Source of the DNA: Pelosinus fermentans DSM 17108
Lineage (GTDB): Bacteria > Bacillota > Negativicutes > DSM-13327
DNA: 64,000 nucleotides
Direction of reading: 5' to 3'
Assembly (NCBI RefSeq): GCF_000271485.2
Contig: NZ_AKVN02000001.1
Span: 1,306,001 to 1,370,000, forward strand
This document shows positions 9,716 to 16,995 of this stretch, piece by piece (the stretch's first letter is position 1; the number at the start of each line of letters is the position of its first letter). The notes beneath the pieces were generated by a model that was given only the letters and a program-made list of their open reading frames with translations, did not search any database and had not been told where the DNA came from. The translations under genes were made by a program, and so were the position numbers.

Positions 9716-10954
9716 ATGGAGCAAATACAACTGACGATGACAATTGGTGAAATTATTAAGAACTATCCTGAAACGCGTGAGGTCTTCATTAATAATGGCT
9801 TTGCTATTTTTGCCGATGATACGGTAATACAGCAGCTGGGAGTAGTCCTAAAATTAAAAACGGCATTAAAAAGTAAAAATATAAATGAAGAATCTTTTAT
9901 GAAACTGCTGCAAGGAAAAATTGCAGAAACAGACAGATATAAGAACTTACAAACGACAGTGCTTGAAAATGACACAAACCACTTAAATATGCTGTCCCTA
10001 TTGCCTTGCCCATTAAAAGTTCCCATGCAAGGGGAATTAAAATTATTTCTGGACTATTTGCGTGAAGAAAAAAATCTGCCCTTGAATTACTGCATCGAAT
10101 CTTTTTTCAATGATCATTTGGATTATGAGGATTATCTGGAGCATTTTGAAGAGGCAGATGAAATTCCTGATATTATCATGACTGCCGGCTACGGTTTTTT
10201 TTATAAAAACTTCATGGATCGCTTTGTTGCCAAAGGAATCTTTGCTGACGTGATCAATCGTCCCGTAAATTCTCGTCTGGCTGAGGCTGGTATCATTGAT
10301 CCTGATGGGCATTTTACAGTGATTGGAGCCAATGTTCTTGTTATGGTAGTGGATCAGAATCGCTTAGGAAACATTCCTATGCCTAAGACCTGGGGGGATT
10401 TATTAAAACCTGAGTATGAAAACAAAGTAGTGATGCGCGGGCATGGTGATATTTTTTGTGATGTTGTACAGCTTAATTATTATAAAGATTATGGAGCAGC
10501 GGGAGTGGAGCAATTAGGACGGTCTGTAAAGTATGGACTCCATCCGGCACAAATGGTAAAAGAGCTTACCAGCAGCCGTAAAGATGTACCGCCGATTCAT
10601 ATTATGCCTTACTTTTTTTACAAAACCATGAAGGAGTCTGCTCATATAAAAATCCTATGGCCCGAAGACGGAGTCTTAATCTATCCGATATCTGTGCTGA
10701 TTAAAGCGGATAAGATGCAGGAATTGCAAGAATTAGCGGAGTATCTGACAGGTCCGGAAATTGCACGGATTTGTGCAGAAGCGTATTTTCCGGCCACCCA
10801 TCGGGATGTGAAGATGAACCTTCCTGAACATGTGAAATTAAAATGGCTGGGCTGGGATTTTATTAAAAATAATGATATGAAATACCTTGTGGAAACCATG
10901 AATGATACCTTTATGCGGGTATATCGCGGGGGAGGAAAAGAAGTATGCAGCTGA
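9716..10954 (+). CDS. Cytoplasmic substrate-binding-type protein with N-terminal DUF1858-like domain
   Basis: This 412-residue protein has no signal peptide or lipobox. Residues 8-66 (MTIGEIIKNYPETREVFINN, then LKLKTALKSKNINEESFMKLL) resemble the DUF1858/ScdA-N helical module, but the CC found in ScdA-type proteins is replaced by AIFADD. From about residue 85 the chain looks like a type 2 periplasmic-binding fold of the iron/thiamine class: PDIIMTAGYGFFYKNFMD, VIGANVLVMVVDQ, PKTWGDLLKPEYENKVVMRG. AAGGGAGGGAAGG precedes the ATG. It overlaps the next gene by 10 bases. Together with the following GTPase and ATPase it suggests a cytoplasmic ligand- or metal-handling complex; that function is inference. 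Confidence 0.75.
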   Translation: MEQIQLTMTIGEIIKNYPETREVFINNGFAIFADDTVIQQLGVVLKLKTALKSKNINEESFMKLLQGKIAETDRYKNLQTTVLENDTNHLNMLSLLPCPLKVPMQGELKLFLDYLREEKNLPLNYCIESFFNDHLDYEDYLEHFEEADEIPDIIMTAGYGFFYKNFMDRFVAKGIFADVINRPVNSRLAEAGIIDPDGHFTVIGANVLVMVVDQNRLGNIPMPKTWGDLLKPEYENKVVMRGHGDIFCDVVQLNYYKDYGAAGVEQLGRSVKYGLHPAQMVKELTSSRKDVPPIHIMPYFFYKTMKESAHIKILWPEDGVLIYPISVLIKADKMQELQELAEYLTGPEIARICAEAYFPATHRDVKMNLPEHVKLKWLGWDFIKNNDMKYLVETMNDTFMRVYRGGGKEVCS

Positions 10955-11631
10955 TTACGGTTGCCGGACCACCCTCGGCGGGTAAAACTTCCGTTATGTT
11001 AAAGATCATTGAAACTCTTCAGGAAGAAACGCTGAGGGTAGGTGTGATCAAGTTTGATTGTTTGTCTACCCAGGATCAGATTCTCTATCAAAAAAAAGGC
11101 ATCGAGGCAAAGATTGGTCTGTCGGGAAATCTTTGTCCAGACCATTTTTTTGTGAGTAATGTTCAGGATTGCTTACTATGGTCGCAAAAAAATAATTTGG
11201 ATATGTTAATTACGGAGAGTGCTGGTTTGTGCAATCGGTGTTCTCCTCATATTCGTGATGTCATGGCAGTTTGTGTAATTGACAATTTGAGCGGTGTGAA
11301 TACTCCAAGAAAAGTGGGGCCTATGCTGAAATTGGCCGATATCGTCATTATAACGAAGGGGGATATTGTTTCCCAAGCGGAGCGGGAGGTCTTTGCTTTT
11401 CGAGTGAAGCAGGCAAACCCAAGTGCAATCATTGTTCATGTAAATGGTATTACTGGTCAGGGTGCCAGGGAAGTTGGCCAGCTCTTTAAAGGAGCGCAAA
11501 GTGTGGATAGTCTTACTGATTATCATTTGCGTTTTTCCATGCCGGCAGCTACTTGTTCCTATTGCTTAGGACAAACTCGTATCGGGCAAAACTTTCAAAT
11601 GGGAAATGTTCGCAAAATGGATCTTAGCTAG
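10945..11631 (+). CDS. P-loop GTPase with HypB/COG0523-like features
   Basis: A 228-residue SIMIBI-class GTPase. Walker A is GPPSAGKTS (residues 8-16). The stretch ITESAGLCNRCSPH (89-102) sits where metallochaperone GTPases of the HypB/COG0523 group have an E-S-x-G-L motif; here it adds C96 and C99. VIITKGD (134-140) is the N/TKxD base-recognition motif. A second pair, C204 and C207 (CSYC), is near the C terminus. These cysteines could bind a metal or Fe-S centre. The start overlaps the previous stop by 10 bases, so the two are translationally coupled. HypB, UreG, CooC and COG0523 relatives insert Ni, Zn or other metals; the target here is unknown. Confidence 0.75.
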   Translation: MQLITVAGPPSAGKTSVMLKIIETLQEETLRVGVIKFDCLSTQDQILYQKKGIEAKIGLSGNLCPDHFFVSNVQDCLLWSQKNNLDMLITESAGLCNRCSPHIRDVMAVCVIDNLSGVNTPRKVGPMLKLADIVIITKGDIVSQAEREVFAFRVKQANPSAIIVHVNGITGQGAREVGQLFKGAQSVDSLTDYHLRFSMPAATCSYCLGQTRIGQNFQMGNVRKMDLS

Positions 11632-11680
11632 AAGCAGATCACATCATAGTAAGTAGGGTTATTAGGAAGGTGGAAATGCC

Positions 11681-12700
11681 ATGTGGGATAGCTTGTCTGT
11701 AATGACAATAAAGCAATTATTTAGTTCGTATCCCTATGCAGCCGATTTTTTTTCGTCGCTGCCGAATCTAGAGCAAAGTGAGGAGTCTTCTGTTGGAGCA
11801 TATTTCGCTGCAATCGAGGAAGATACATTGCAAGATTTAGGGATTGGCCGGCAAGAGTTTTTAGAGCAGTTTCTTTCTTTTATGCTGCAAATGGAAAAAT
11901 TAAAAGAAGATAAGGTCAAAATTGAATCCATTACGATTATAGGCGGCAAGGACAAGCAGGGAAAAGCCGAAGACATAGAATTAACGATCCATGCGGGAGA
12001 AATTGTCTGTATTGTGGGACCTACTGGTTCCGGCAAGAGCCGATTACTTGCTGATATTGAATGGGTAGCGCAGCAGGATACACCAACCAATCGCAAAATA
12101 TTGATTAATGGACAGCTGCCTGATATGAGGTGCCGATTTTCTGTTGAACATAAGCTGGTGGCTCAGCTTTCTCAGAATATGAACTTTATTATGGATCTAT
12201 CTGTAGAAGAATTTGTCAGTATGCATGCAGAAAGCAGAATGCTGGAGAATATAGAAGAAGTGACCAGTCATATTATCGCTAAGGCCAACGAATTGGCCGG
12301 AGAACAATTTAACCCCGATACACCTGTTACCTCCTTAAGCGGAGGCCAGTCCCGGGCTTTAATGATTGCCGATACAGCCTATTTAAGCTCGTCCCCCATT
12401 GTGCTGATTGACGAAATCGAAAATGCTGGTATTGATCGTCAAAATGCTCTGCGGCTGCTAATTGATAAGCAAAAAATCGTATTGATGGCAACTCATGACC
12501 CGATATTGGCATTAATGGGGGATAAACGGATTGTGATTAAGAATGGGGGGATCAGTAAGGTTATTTTAACGTCTGAAAAAGAGCGTGGGAATTTAATCCT
12601 GTTAACGGCAATCGACCGTAAGATGTTAGCCATTCGAGAAGTGTTGCGCAGTGGTGGACATATTGATGAAATTCCAATGGCGTTGGAAGAAATAATCTGA
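11681..12700 (+). CDS. ABC ATPase with N-terminal DUF1858-like domain, no permease partner
   Basis: Residues 8-70 (MTIKQLFSSYPYAADFF, then LGIGRQEFLEQFLSFM) repeat the pattern of the N-terminal module in the protein encoded at 9716. The ABC domain follows: Walker A GPTGSGKS (113-120), signature LSGGQSRAL (219-227), Walker B PIVLIDEIE (239-247), and switch histidine in MATHDP. There are no membrane segments and no permease gene nearby. An AGGAAGG site precedes the ATG, 49 bases after the GTPase gene. The fold resembles soluble ABC proteins that remodel or load partners. The shared module suggests the ATPase and the binding protein dock to each other or to the same partner. Confidence 0.78.
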   Translation: MWDSLSVMTIKQLFSSYPYAADFFSSLPNLEQSEESSVGAYFAAIEEDTLQDLGIGRQEFLEQFLSFMLQMEKLKEDKVKIESITIIGGKDKQGKAEDIELTIHAGEIVCIVGPTGSGKSRLLADIEWVAQQDTPTNRKILINGQLPDMRCRFSVEHKLVAQLSQNMNFIMDLSVEEFVSMHAESRMLENIEEVTSHIIAKANELAGEQFNPDTPVTSLSGGQSRALMIADTAYLSSSPIVLIDEIENAGIDRQNALRLLIDKQKIVLMATHDPILALMGDKRIVIKNGGISKVILTSEKERGNLILLTAIDRKMLAIREVLRSGGHIDEIPMALEEII

Positions 12701-12740
12701 TAATAATAATGGTGAGAAAATAGTTGTAATAAAAGCAAAT

Positions 12741-12764
12741 AAATACCTTTTTTTAGGTATATTT
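12741..12764 (+). promoter_or_regulatory. AT-rich dyad upstream of mop
   Basis: ATACCT and AGGTAT flank TTTTTT about 95 bases before the mop start. It may be a small transcript end for the upstream gene or an operator; nothing else supports either reading. Confidence 0.3.
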
Positions 12765-12855
12765 ATGTTGAATATGATGTAGAATAATGCTAGAATTTGG
12801 AATAAGAAAGCCTGTCATTTTCAGGTAAGTACATATTAAGAGAGGAGATATTATT

Positions 12856-13059
12856 ATGAAAATTAGCGGCAGAAACAAATTGCAAGGCATTGTTAAAGAA
12901 GTGGTTAAAGGCGCTGTAATGGCTAAAGTTGTGGTTGACTATAAAGGTGACGAAATTGTCTCTACGATTACTGTGGATTCCATCGATGATTTGGGATTAA
13001 AAGTGGGTGATGAAGTAACGGCATTAATTAAATCCACGGAAGTTATGATCATCAAGTAA
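12856..13059 (+). CDS. mop: Molbindin (Mop), single TOBE-domain molybdate/tungstate-binding protein
   Basis: A 67-residue protein made of one mono-Mop (TOBE) domain: KISGRNKLQGIVKEVVKGAV, then AKVVVDYKGDEIVSTIT and the ligand segment DDLGLKVGDEVTALIKSTEVMII. Such molbindins form hexamers that hold several molybdate or tungstate ions in the cytoplasm. AGAGGAG precedes the ATG. It converges on modC, whose own C-terminal TOBE region is missing, so Mop may provide the cytoplasmic molybdate sensing or buffering capacity. Transcription ends at the hairpin 13096-13134. Confidence 0.92.
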   Translation: MKISGRNKLQGIVKEVVKGAVMAKVVVDYKGDEIVSTITVDSIDDLGLKVGDEVTALIKSTEVMIIK

Positions 13060-13095
13060 TACCCTTACAGATAAGAAGAAATGGATATAAAAAAT

Positions 13096-13134
13096 AACAG
13101 TGCCGCCATCAATATTGATGGTGGCACTGTTTTG
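13096..13134 (+). terminator. Terminator shared by mop and the converging modC
   Basis: A nearly perfect 18-base stem (one G-T pair), left arm AACAGTGCCGCCATCAAT with its complement directly following, then TTTTG on the plus strand. An A-rich stretch on the other side suits termination from the minus strand as well. Confidence 0.85.
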
Positions 13135-13177
13135 TTAAAGATAAAAAGATGCAACGGATTATAAAACATCTTTTTTA

Positions 13178-13882
13178 CTAATAAAAGTATTGAAAAGAAC
13201 TTCTTGTCGTTTTGCCGTTTCCATTCATATTCCAGGAAGGTGGCGGCTCAGATACTTGCTGTCCTTGGTGGAGAAATAAGACTTCACTGCCTATTGCCTG
13301 GGCTTCTTCTGGTGAATGGGTGACAAGGACGAAGGGAATGTTCCAGATTTCCTGCAGTCTTTTTAGCTCATCCTGTAATTCGTAGCGACTTTGGGCATCT
13401 AGAGCAGATAAGGGTTCGTCGAGCAAAAGGATCTGAGGTTCAGCCATTAATGCACGAGCCATAGCCACCCGTTGTTTTTCACCGCCAGATAATTGGCTTA
13501 TGGAGCGGTGGGGGAGATGTTCGATTTTTAATAAAGTAATCAACTTTTCGTATAATTCATTGGCCTCTTGGCTGGGAGTTTTTACTCCATACCAAATATT
13601 ATGCTTAACATTCATATGGGGAAACAGTGCGAAGTCCTGAAACATATAGCTGACATTTCTCTTTTTAGGTGGTAAATGAATTGCTTTCGTAGAAGAATAA
13701 AAAACAGTATCATTAGAAACAATACTGCCTTCATCGGGTTTCAGTAAACCTGCAATACAGCGCAAGATGGTTGTTTTACCACAGCCGGAAGGACCAAATA
13801 AAACAATTGTTTTATTTGGAGCAGTAAAGGAGATATTCAGAGTAAAATCAGATAATTTTTTTTTGATATCTACTGTTAGCAT
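13178..13882 (-). CDS. modC: Molybdate ABC transporter ATPase ModC (short, lacks TOBE domain)
   Basis: 234 residues with Walker A GPSGCGKTT near residue 31, the Q-loop in YMFQDFALFPHM, signature LSGGEKQRVAMARALM, Walker B QILLLDEPLSALD, and switch His in LVTHSPEEA. The chain ends shortly after VLFLHQGQQV, so the C-terminal TOBE domain that usually makes ModC about 350 residues long is absent. It drives molybdate or tungstate uptake with ModB (stop-to-start gap 16 bases) and ModA. With Mop encoded next door, the regulatory binding site may be a separate protein. ModC is preferred over CysA or PotA because of the modAB neighbours. Confidence 0.93.
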   Translation of the reverse strand: MLTVDIKKKLSDFTLNISFTAPNKTIVLFGPSGCGKTTILRCIAGLLKPDEGSIVSNDTVFYSSTKAIHLPPKKRNVSYMFQDFALFPHMNVKHNIWYGVKTPSQEANELYEKLITLLKIEHLPHRSISQLSGGEKQRVAMARALMAEPQILLLDEPLSALDAQSRYELQDELKRLQEIWNIPFVLVTHSPEEAQAIGSEVLFLHQGQQVSEPPPSWNMNGNGKTTRSSFQYFY

Positions 13883-13898
13883 GATGTGCTCCTTCCTT

Positions 13899-14567
13899 TT
13901 AGTGCAAAGTAATGTTTTTTCCTTTCCAATGGTTTAATCCGAAAATAATAGAAAAGGTGATTACGCTGATAATGATTACATACATCCCTGCTGTTATTAA
14001 GTCATTTGATTCTGTGGCAAAATAAATTGCCAATGGAATAGTTTGTGTCTTGCCGGGGATATTACCGGCAATCATAATGGTAGCGCCAAATTCTCCCAAG
14101 GTTCTTGCAAAGGATAGTACCAAACCGGACACCAGCCCCGGCCAGGATAAGGGCATGGTAACTGTCCAAAATACCCGCCATTCGCTAGCTCCTAAGGTGC
14201 GGGCAGCATCTTCTAGTGTCTTATCGATACTTTCAAAGGCTGCCTTAGTACTCTGGTACATTAACGGAAAGGATACAACAGTACCTGCCAGAACAGCTGC
14301 AGATTGAGTAAAAATAATCTGCATGTCAAAATATTTCGTTAGAAGAATTCCGACGGGTCCTTGTTTACCAACTAAGATTAACAGTAAAAATCCAATGACG
14401 ACAGGAGGTAAAACCAAGGGAAGAGTAAAAAAAGATTCGAGAGCTGCTTTGCCTGGAATATCGGTGCTGCGCATGACATAAGCCGATAATACGCCAAGAA
14501 AAAATACAAAGAGCACTGAAATAGATGCAACCTTGATTGAAAGAATAACGGGCTGCCATTCGACCAT
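13899..14567 (-). CDS. modB: Molybdate ABC transporter permease ModB
   Basis: This 222-residue integral membrane protein has about five or six hydrophobic segments. It carries the permease EAA loop DAARTLGASEWRVFWTVTMP (about residues 140-160), which docks with ModC. The N terminus (ILSIKVASISVLFVFFLGV) and LVLPPVVIGFLLLILVG are typical of ModB. Gene order modA-modB-modC on the minus strand is standard. A 150-base spacer with a long-range inverted repeat separates it from modA, so its expression may be tuned separately from the binding protein. Confidence 0.95.
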   Translation of the reverse strand: MVEWQPVILSIKVASISVLFVFFLGVLSAYVMRSTDIPGKAALESFFTLPLVLPPVVIGFLLLILVGKQGPVGILLTKYFDMQIIFTQSAAVLAGTVVSFPLMYQSTKAAFESIDKTLEDAARTLGASEWRVFWTVTMPLSWPGLVSGLVLSFARTLGEFGATIMIAGNIPGKTQTIPLAIYFATESNDLITAGMYVIIISVITFSIIFGLNHWKGKNITLH

Positions 14568-14607
14568 ACGTTTTCACCTGCACCATCTTGTTAAATTTGT
14601 ATGATAT

Positions 14608-14710
14608 AAAACGCACTAAGGACTGCTTATATCTGGAAAGTGAAAGATACTATCGCTCTTTGCGCAATTTCTTATTCACAATATCCTGACGGCTAATCGT
14701 TAGTGCGTTT
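14608..14710 (-). promoter_or_regulatory. Long-range stem-loop between modA and modB
   Basis: AAACGCACTAA (14608-14618) and its exact complement TTAGTGCGTTT (14700-14710) enclose 81 bases with a further short pairing GTGAA/TTCAC inside. The element fills the modA-modB spacer in the transcript. It could be a stability hairpin favouring modA over modB, or a regulatory RNA. No known riboswitch consensus was recognised. Confidence 0.5.
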
Positions 14711-14717
14711 GAACTGA

Positions 14718-15521
14718 TTATTTACTCATGGTAAAACCGTATTTTTCAAAAATAGCTTTGCATTCAGGAGTGCTTAAGTAGGCAAGAAAATCAGCAGCTG
14801 CTTTTTCTTGCTTGGTTCCTGATAAAACTGCCGCTGGATAAAGAATTGGCTGGTGAGATCCTTCTGGTGCAGTAGCTGCGATTTTCACTTTGTCACTGGA
14901 TGCAGCATCTGTTTTATAAACGATACCCGCTTCTACGTTGCCTGTCTCCACATAGGTTAAGACGGTACGAACATCTTTGGCAAGAACCGCTTTGCTTTGT
15001 ATTTTATCCCAGATTCCCAATTTCTTTAGAACTTCCTGTGCATATTGTCCTGCTGGTACCGATCCTGTTTCACCAATACTTACTTTTTGAACATCATCCT
15101 TTGTTAAATCTTCATATTTTGTGATGTTGAGGGTAGAGGCTGTAGGAACAATCACAACGAGTTTGTTCTCTACTAAGTTTTTACGTGTAGCCTTATTTAC
15201 CAGGTTTTTTTCTTCTAAGTCATTCATCTGTTTTGGTGCTGCGGAAATAAAAATGTCAGCGGGAGCACCTTGTTCGATTTGCTTTTGTAAAGCACCTGAG
15301 GCTCCAAGATTATAGACCAGCTTAACATTGACATTTTTTGTTTCATAGTTCTTTTGGATTTCAGCAAGAGCATCCTTTAAACTGACTGCGGCAGAGACGT
15401 TTAGCTCAACTTTTTCTGGTGGTGTGGCTGGAGTTGCTGGTTTTTCACCACTGCATCCTGTAGTTATGGCAGCTAATATTAATAAGGCTGCCATTAAAAA
15501 TAATAATAAACGTTTTTTCAA
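14718..15521 (-). CDS. modA: Molybdate-binding lipoprotein ModA (copy 1)
   Basis: 267 residues. A lipoprotein signal (KKRLLLFLMAALLILAAITT followed by GC, about residue 23) is followed by the ModA core. That core contains LNVSAAVSLKDALAEIQ, LVYNLGASGALQKQIEQGAP, ADIFISAAPKQMNDLEEK, VPAGQYAQEVLKKLG and VLTYVETGNVEAGIVYKTDA. Ser/Ala/Val positions in SAAVSL, SGAL and TGNVEAG form the oxyanion pocket in the family. It should capture molybdate or tungstate outside the membrane for ModBC. A close paralogue is encoded at 17870. Confidence 0.95.
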   Translation of the reverse strand: MKKRLLLFLMAALLILAAITTGCSGEKPATPATPPEKVELNVSAAVSLKDALAEIQKNYETKNVNVKLVYNLGASGALQKQIEQGAPADIFISAAPKQMNDLEEKNLVNKATRKNLVENKLVVIVPTASTLNITKYEDLTKDDVQKVSIGETGSVPAGQYAQEVLKKLGIWDKIQSKAVLAKDVRTVLTYVETGNVEAGIVYKTDAASSDKVKIAATAPEGSHQPILYPAAVLSGTKQEKAAADFLAYLSTPECKAIFEKYGFTMSK

Positions 15522-15899
15522 TGAATTTTCCTCCCCGATTTTTAATTTGAATAATTCATTCTATAAAAAAACAACTAACTTAGCCCCAACAGAACTAGAT
15601 TAGTTGATACAACATCGTATCTTTATATTAAATAAAACAAAGGCTGCAGATAATAATATTTATGTAAAATAATAATGACTTTATAACTAAAATACTACAA
15701 AATGATACCAGAGTCAATATAAAAGTCTTTGTTTTTATATTAGAAAGGGGTTGAAAGATATATAGCAGCAATGTATAATTGGTTTAAGTTTAATATAGTA
15801 TTGTTTGGTTGAAATACAACCAATTCTGTGTACAAAGAAGTACCGGCTGAACATGATCATGTTCGCAGCCGGTACTTCTTTTATGATAAAAATAGAATA
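15522..15899. other. Intergenic region holding the modABC promoter side and a terminator
   Basis: This 378-base AT-rich gap has no gene. Near modA an inverted repeat CAACTAA (15572-15578)/TTAGTTG (15600-15606), with a further TAG/CTA pair inside, lies about 50-85 bases before the modA start. It is a candidate operator or 5-prime leader hairpin for molybdate control. The other end holds the terminator at 15835-15882. I see no ModE box of the E. coli type. Confidence 0.5.
15835..15882 (-). terminator. Terminator of the HTH/binding-fold regulator gene
   Basis: A 15-base perfect stem AAGAAGTACCGGCTG with its complement CAGCCGGTACTTCTT, the loop itself containing the self-complementary AACATGATCATGTT. 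It lies 18 bases beyond the minus-strand stop at 15900. Confidence 0.8.
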
Positions 15900-16835
15900 T
15901 TAAAGTTCTGCCATTATATCGCCCATCTGGGATACATCATAGCCACCCATACCTGCGATTTCATTGCGGAATATAGGAGAACGCAATATTGACATCAAGG
16001 CTTGGAAGTGAGGTTTCTCTAAATCATGCCGTAACATAACTAAATCATAACGTTCTTTTTGCAATGGAATAAATTCAACATTCTGTACCTGCATCGCTGC
16101 CTTTTCAATACCTAACCCAACATCAGCATCACCTCGGGCAACTGCGCTGGCGATAGCAAGATGACTGGTTTCTTCCTGGCTATAGTTTGGAATGGCTCTA
16201 GGATCAAGTTTGAGTTGCTGAAACTTTTCATCAAGCAATACCCTGGCACCAGAGCCTCGTTCTCTATTGATGAAGCGAATATCTGATCGCAGTAAATCTG
16301 GCCAATTCTTTATATTCTTTGGATTGCCAGGAGCTACATAAAACCCTTCATAGCGATAGACTAAATTAATAATAAGTGCTCTTTGACCTGGCAGCAAATG
16401 ACGAACATAGGGGGTGTTATATTCTCCAGTATCTCCATCCCAAAGGTGAGTAGTAATCAAATTAGCTGTACCGCGGTATAAGGCAATCAAGCCATCCATA
16501 CTACCATTAAAGCAGCGCAAAGAACGAACTTGAGGCATCTGTTTTTCTAAATGACGTGTTAGCACGTCTAGAACAGCATCCTGTCCATAAATGATTAAAC
16601 CATCTTGAGCGGCTAAAGAGACATTGGCAGTTTGAGCGGCAGGCGGTGCAGCTATACTATTTGTACCTTTTGCATTGTTCATGTATTTTTCCAGATCTGC
16701 TGCTTCTATGCGTAATTTACGGCCTATATGATAAGCAGTCAATTCGCCGCGTTTGATGAATTCATAAACAGTGAAACGTGAAATTTTAAGTATTTTAGCA
16801 ACTTCTTCCGGGGTGTAAGCTATCGTATTTGCCAT
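15900..16835 (-). CDS. One-component regulator: excisionase-type HTH plus periplasmic-binding domain
   Basis: 311 residues. The N terminus (YTPEEVAKILKISRFTVYEF, then IKRGELTAYHIGRKLRIEA) is a MerR/excisionase-like winged HTH. After a linker rich in Ala and Pro (about 55-70) comes a PBP-like domain: GSMDGLIALYRGTANLITTH, then LWDGDTGEYN, PGNPKNIKNWPDLL, FINRERGSGARVLLDE, and ASAVARGDADVGLGIEKAA. This layout is known for putative molybdate- or tungstate-responsive regulators that replace ModE. It sits between modABC and modD-modA2 and is read away from modD, so it probably senses the oxyanion in the cytoplasm and controls both sides. The ligand is inferred. Confidence 0.85.
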   Translation of the reverse strand: MANTIAYTPEEVAKILKISRFTVYEFIKRGELTAYHIGRKLRIEAADLEKYMNNAKGTNSIAAPPAAQTANVSLAAQDGLIIYGQDAVLDVLTRHLEKQMPQVRSLRCFNGSMDGLIALYRGTANLITTHLWDGDTGEYNTPYVRHLLPGQRALIINLVYRYEGFYVAPGNPKNIKNWPDLLRSDIRFINRERGSGARVLLDEKFQQLKLDPRAIPNYSQEETSHLAIASAVARGDADVGLGIEKAAMQVQNVEFIPLQKERYDLVMLRHDLEKPHFQALMSILRSPIFRNEIAGMGGYDVSQMGDIMAEL

Positions 16836-16995
16836 TTACTATCACCTCATAGGTTACTTGAATTTAATGTTTACAGCATATCTTATTTTCAATGATTTAA
16901 CAACGGACAATCTGTAAATTCATGACCCTTTATAAAAAGAAAGATAGCTTCTAAAATATTTTGCACTAATTATAAAAATTTATAAGGAGGAATAA

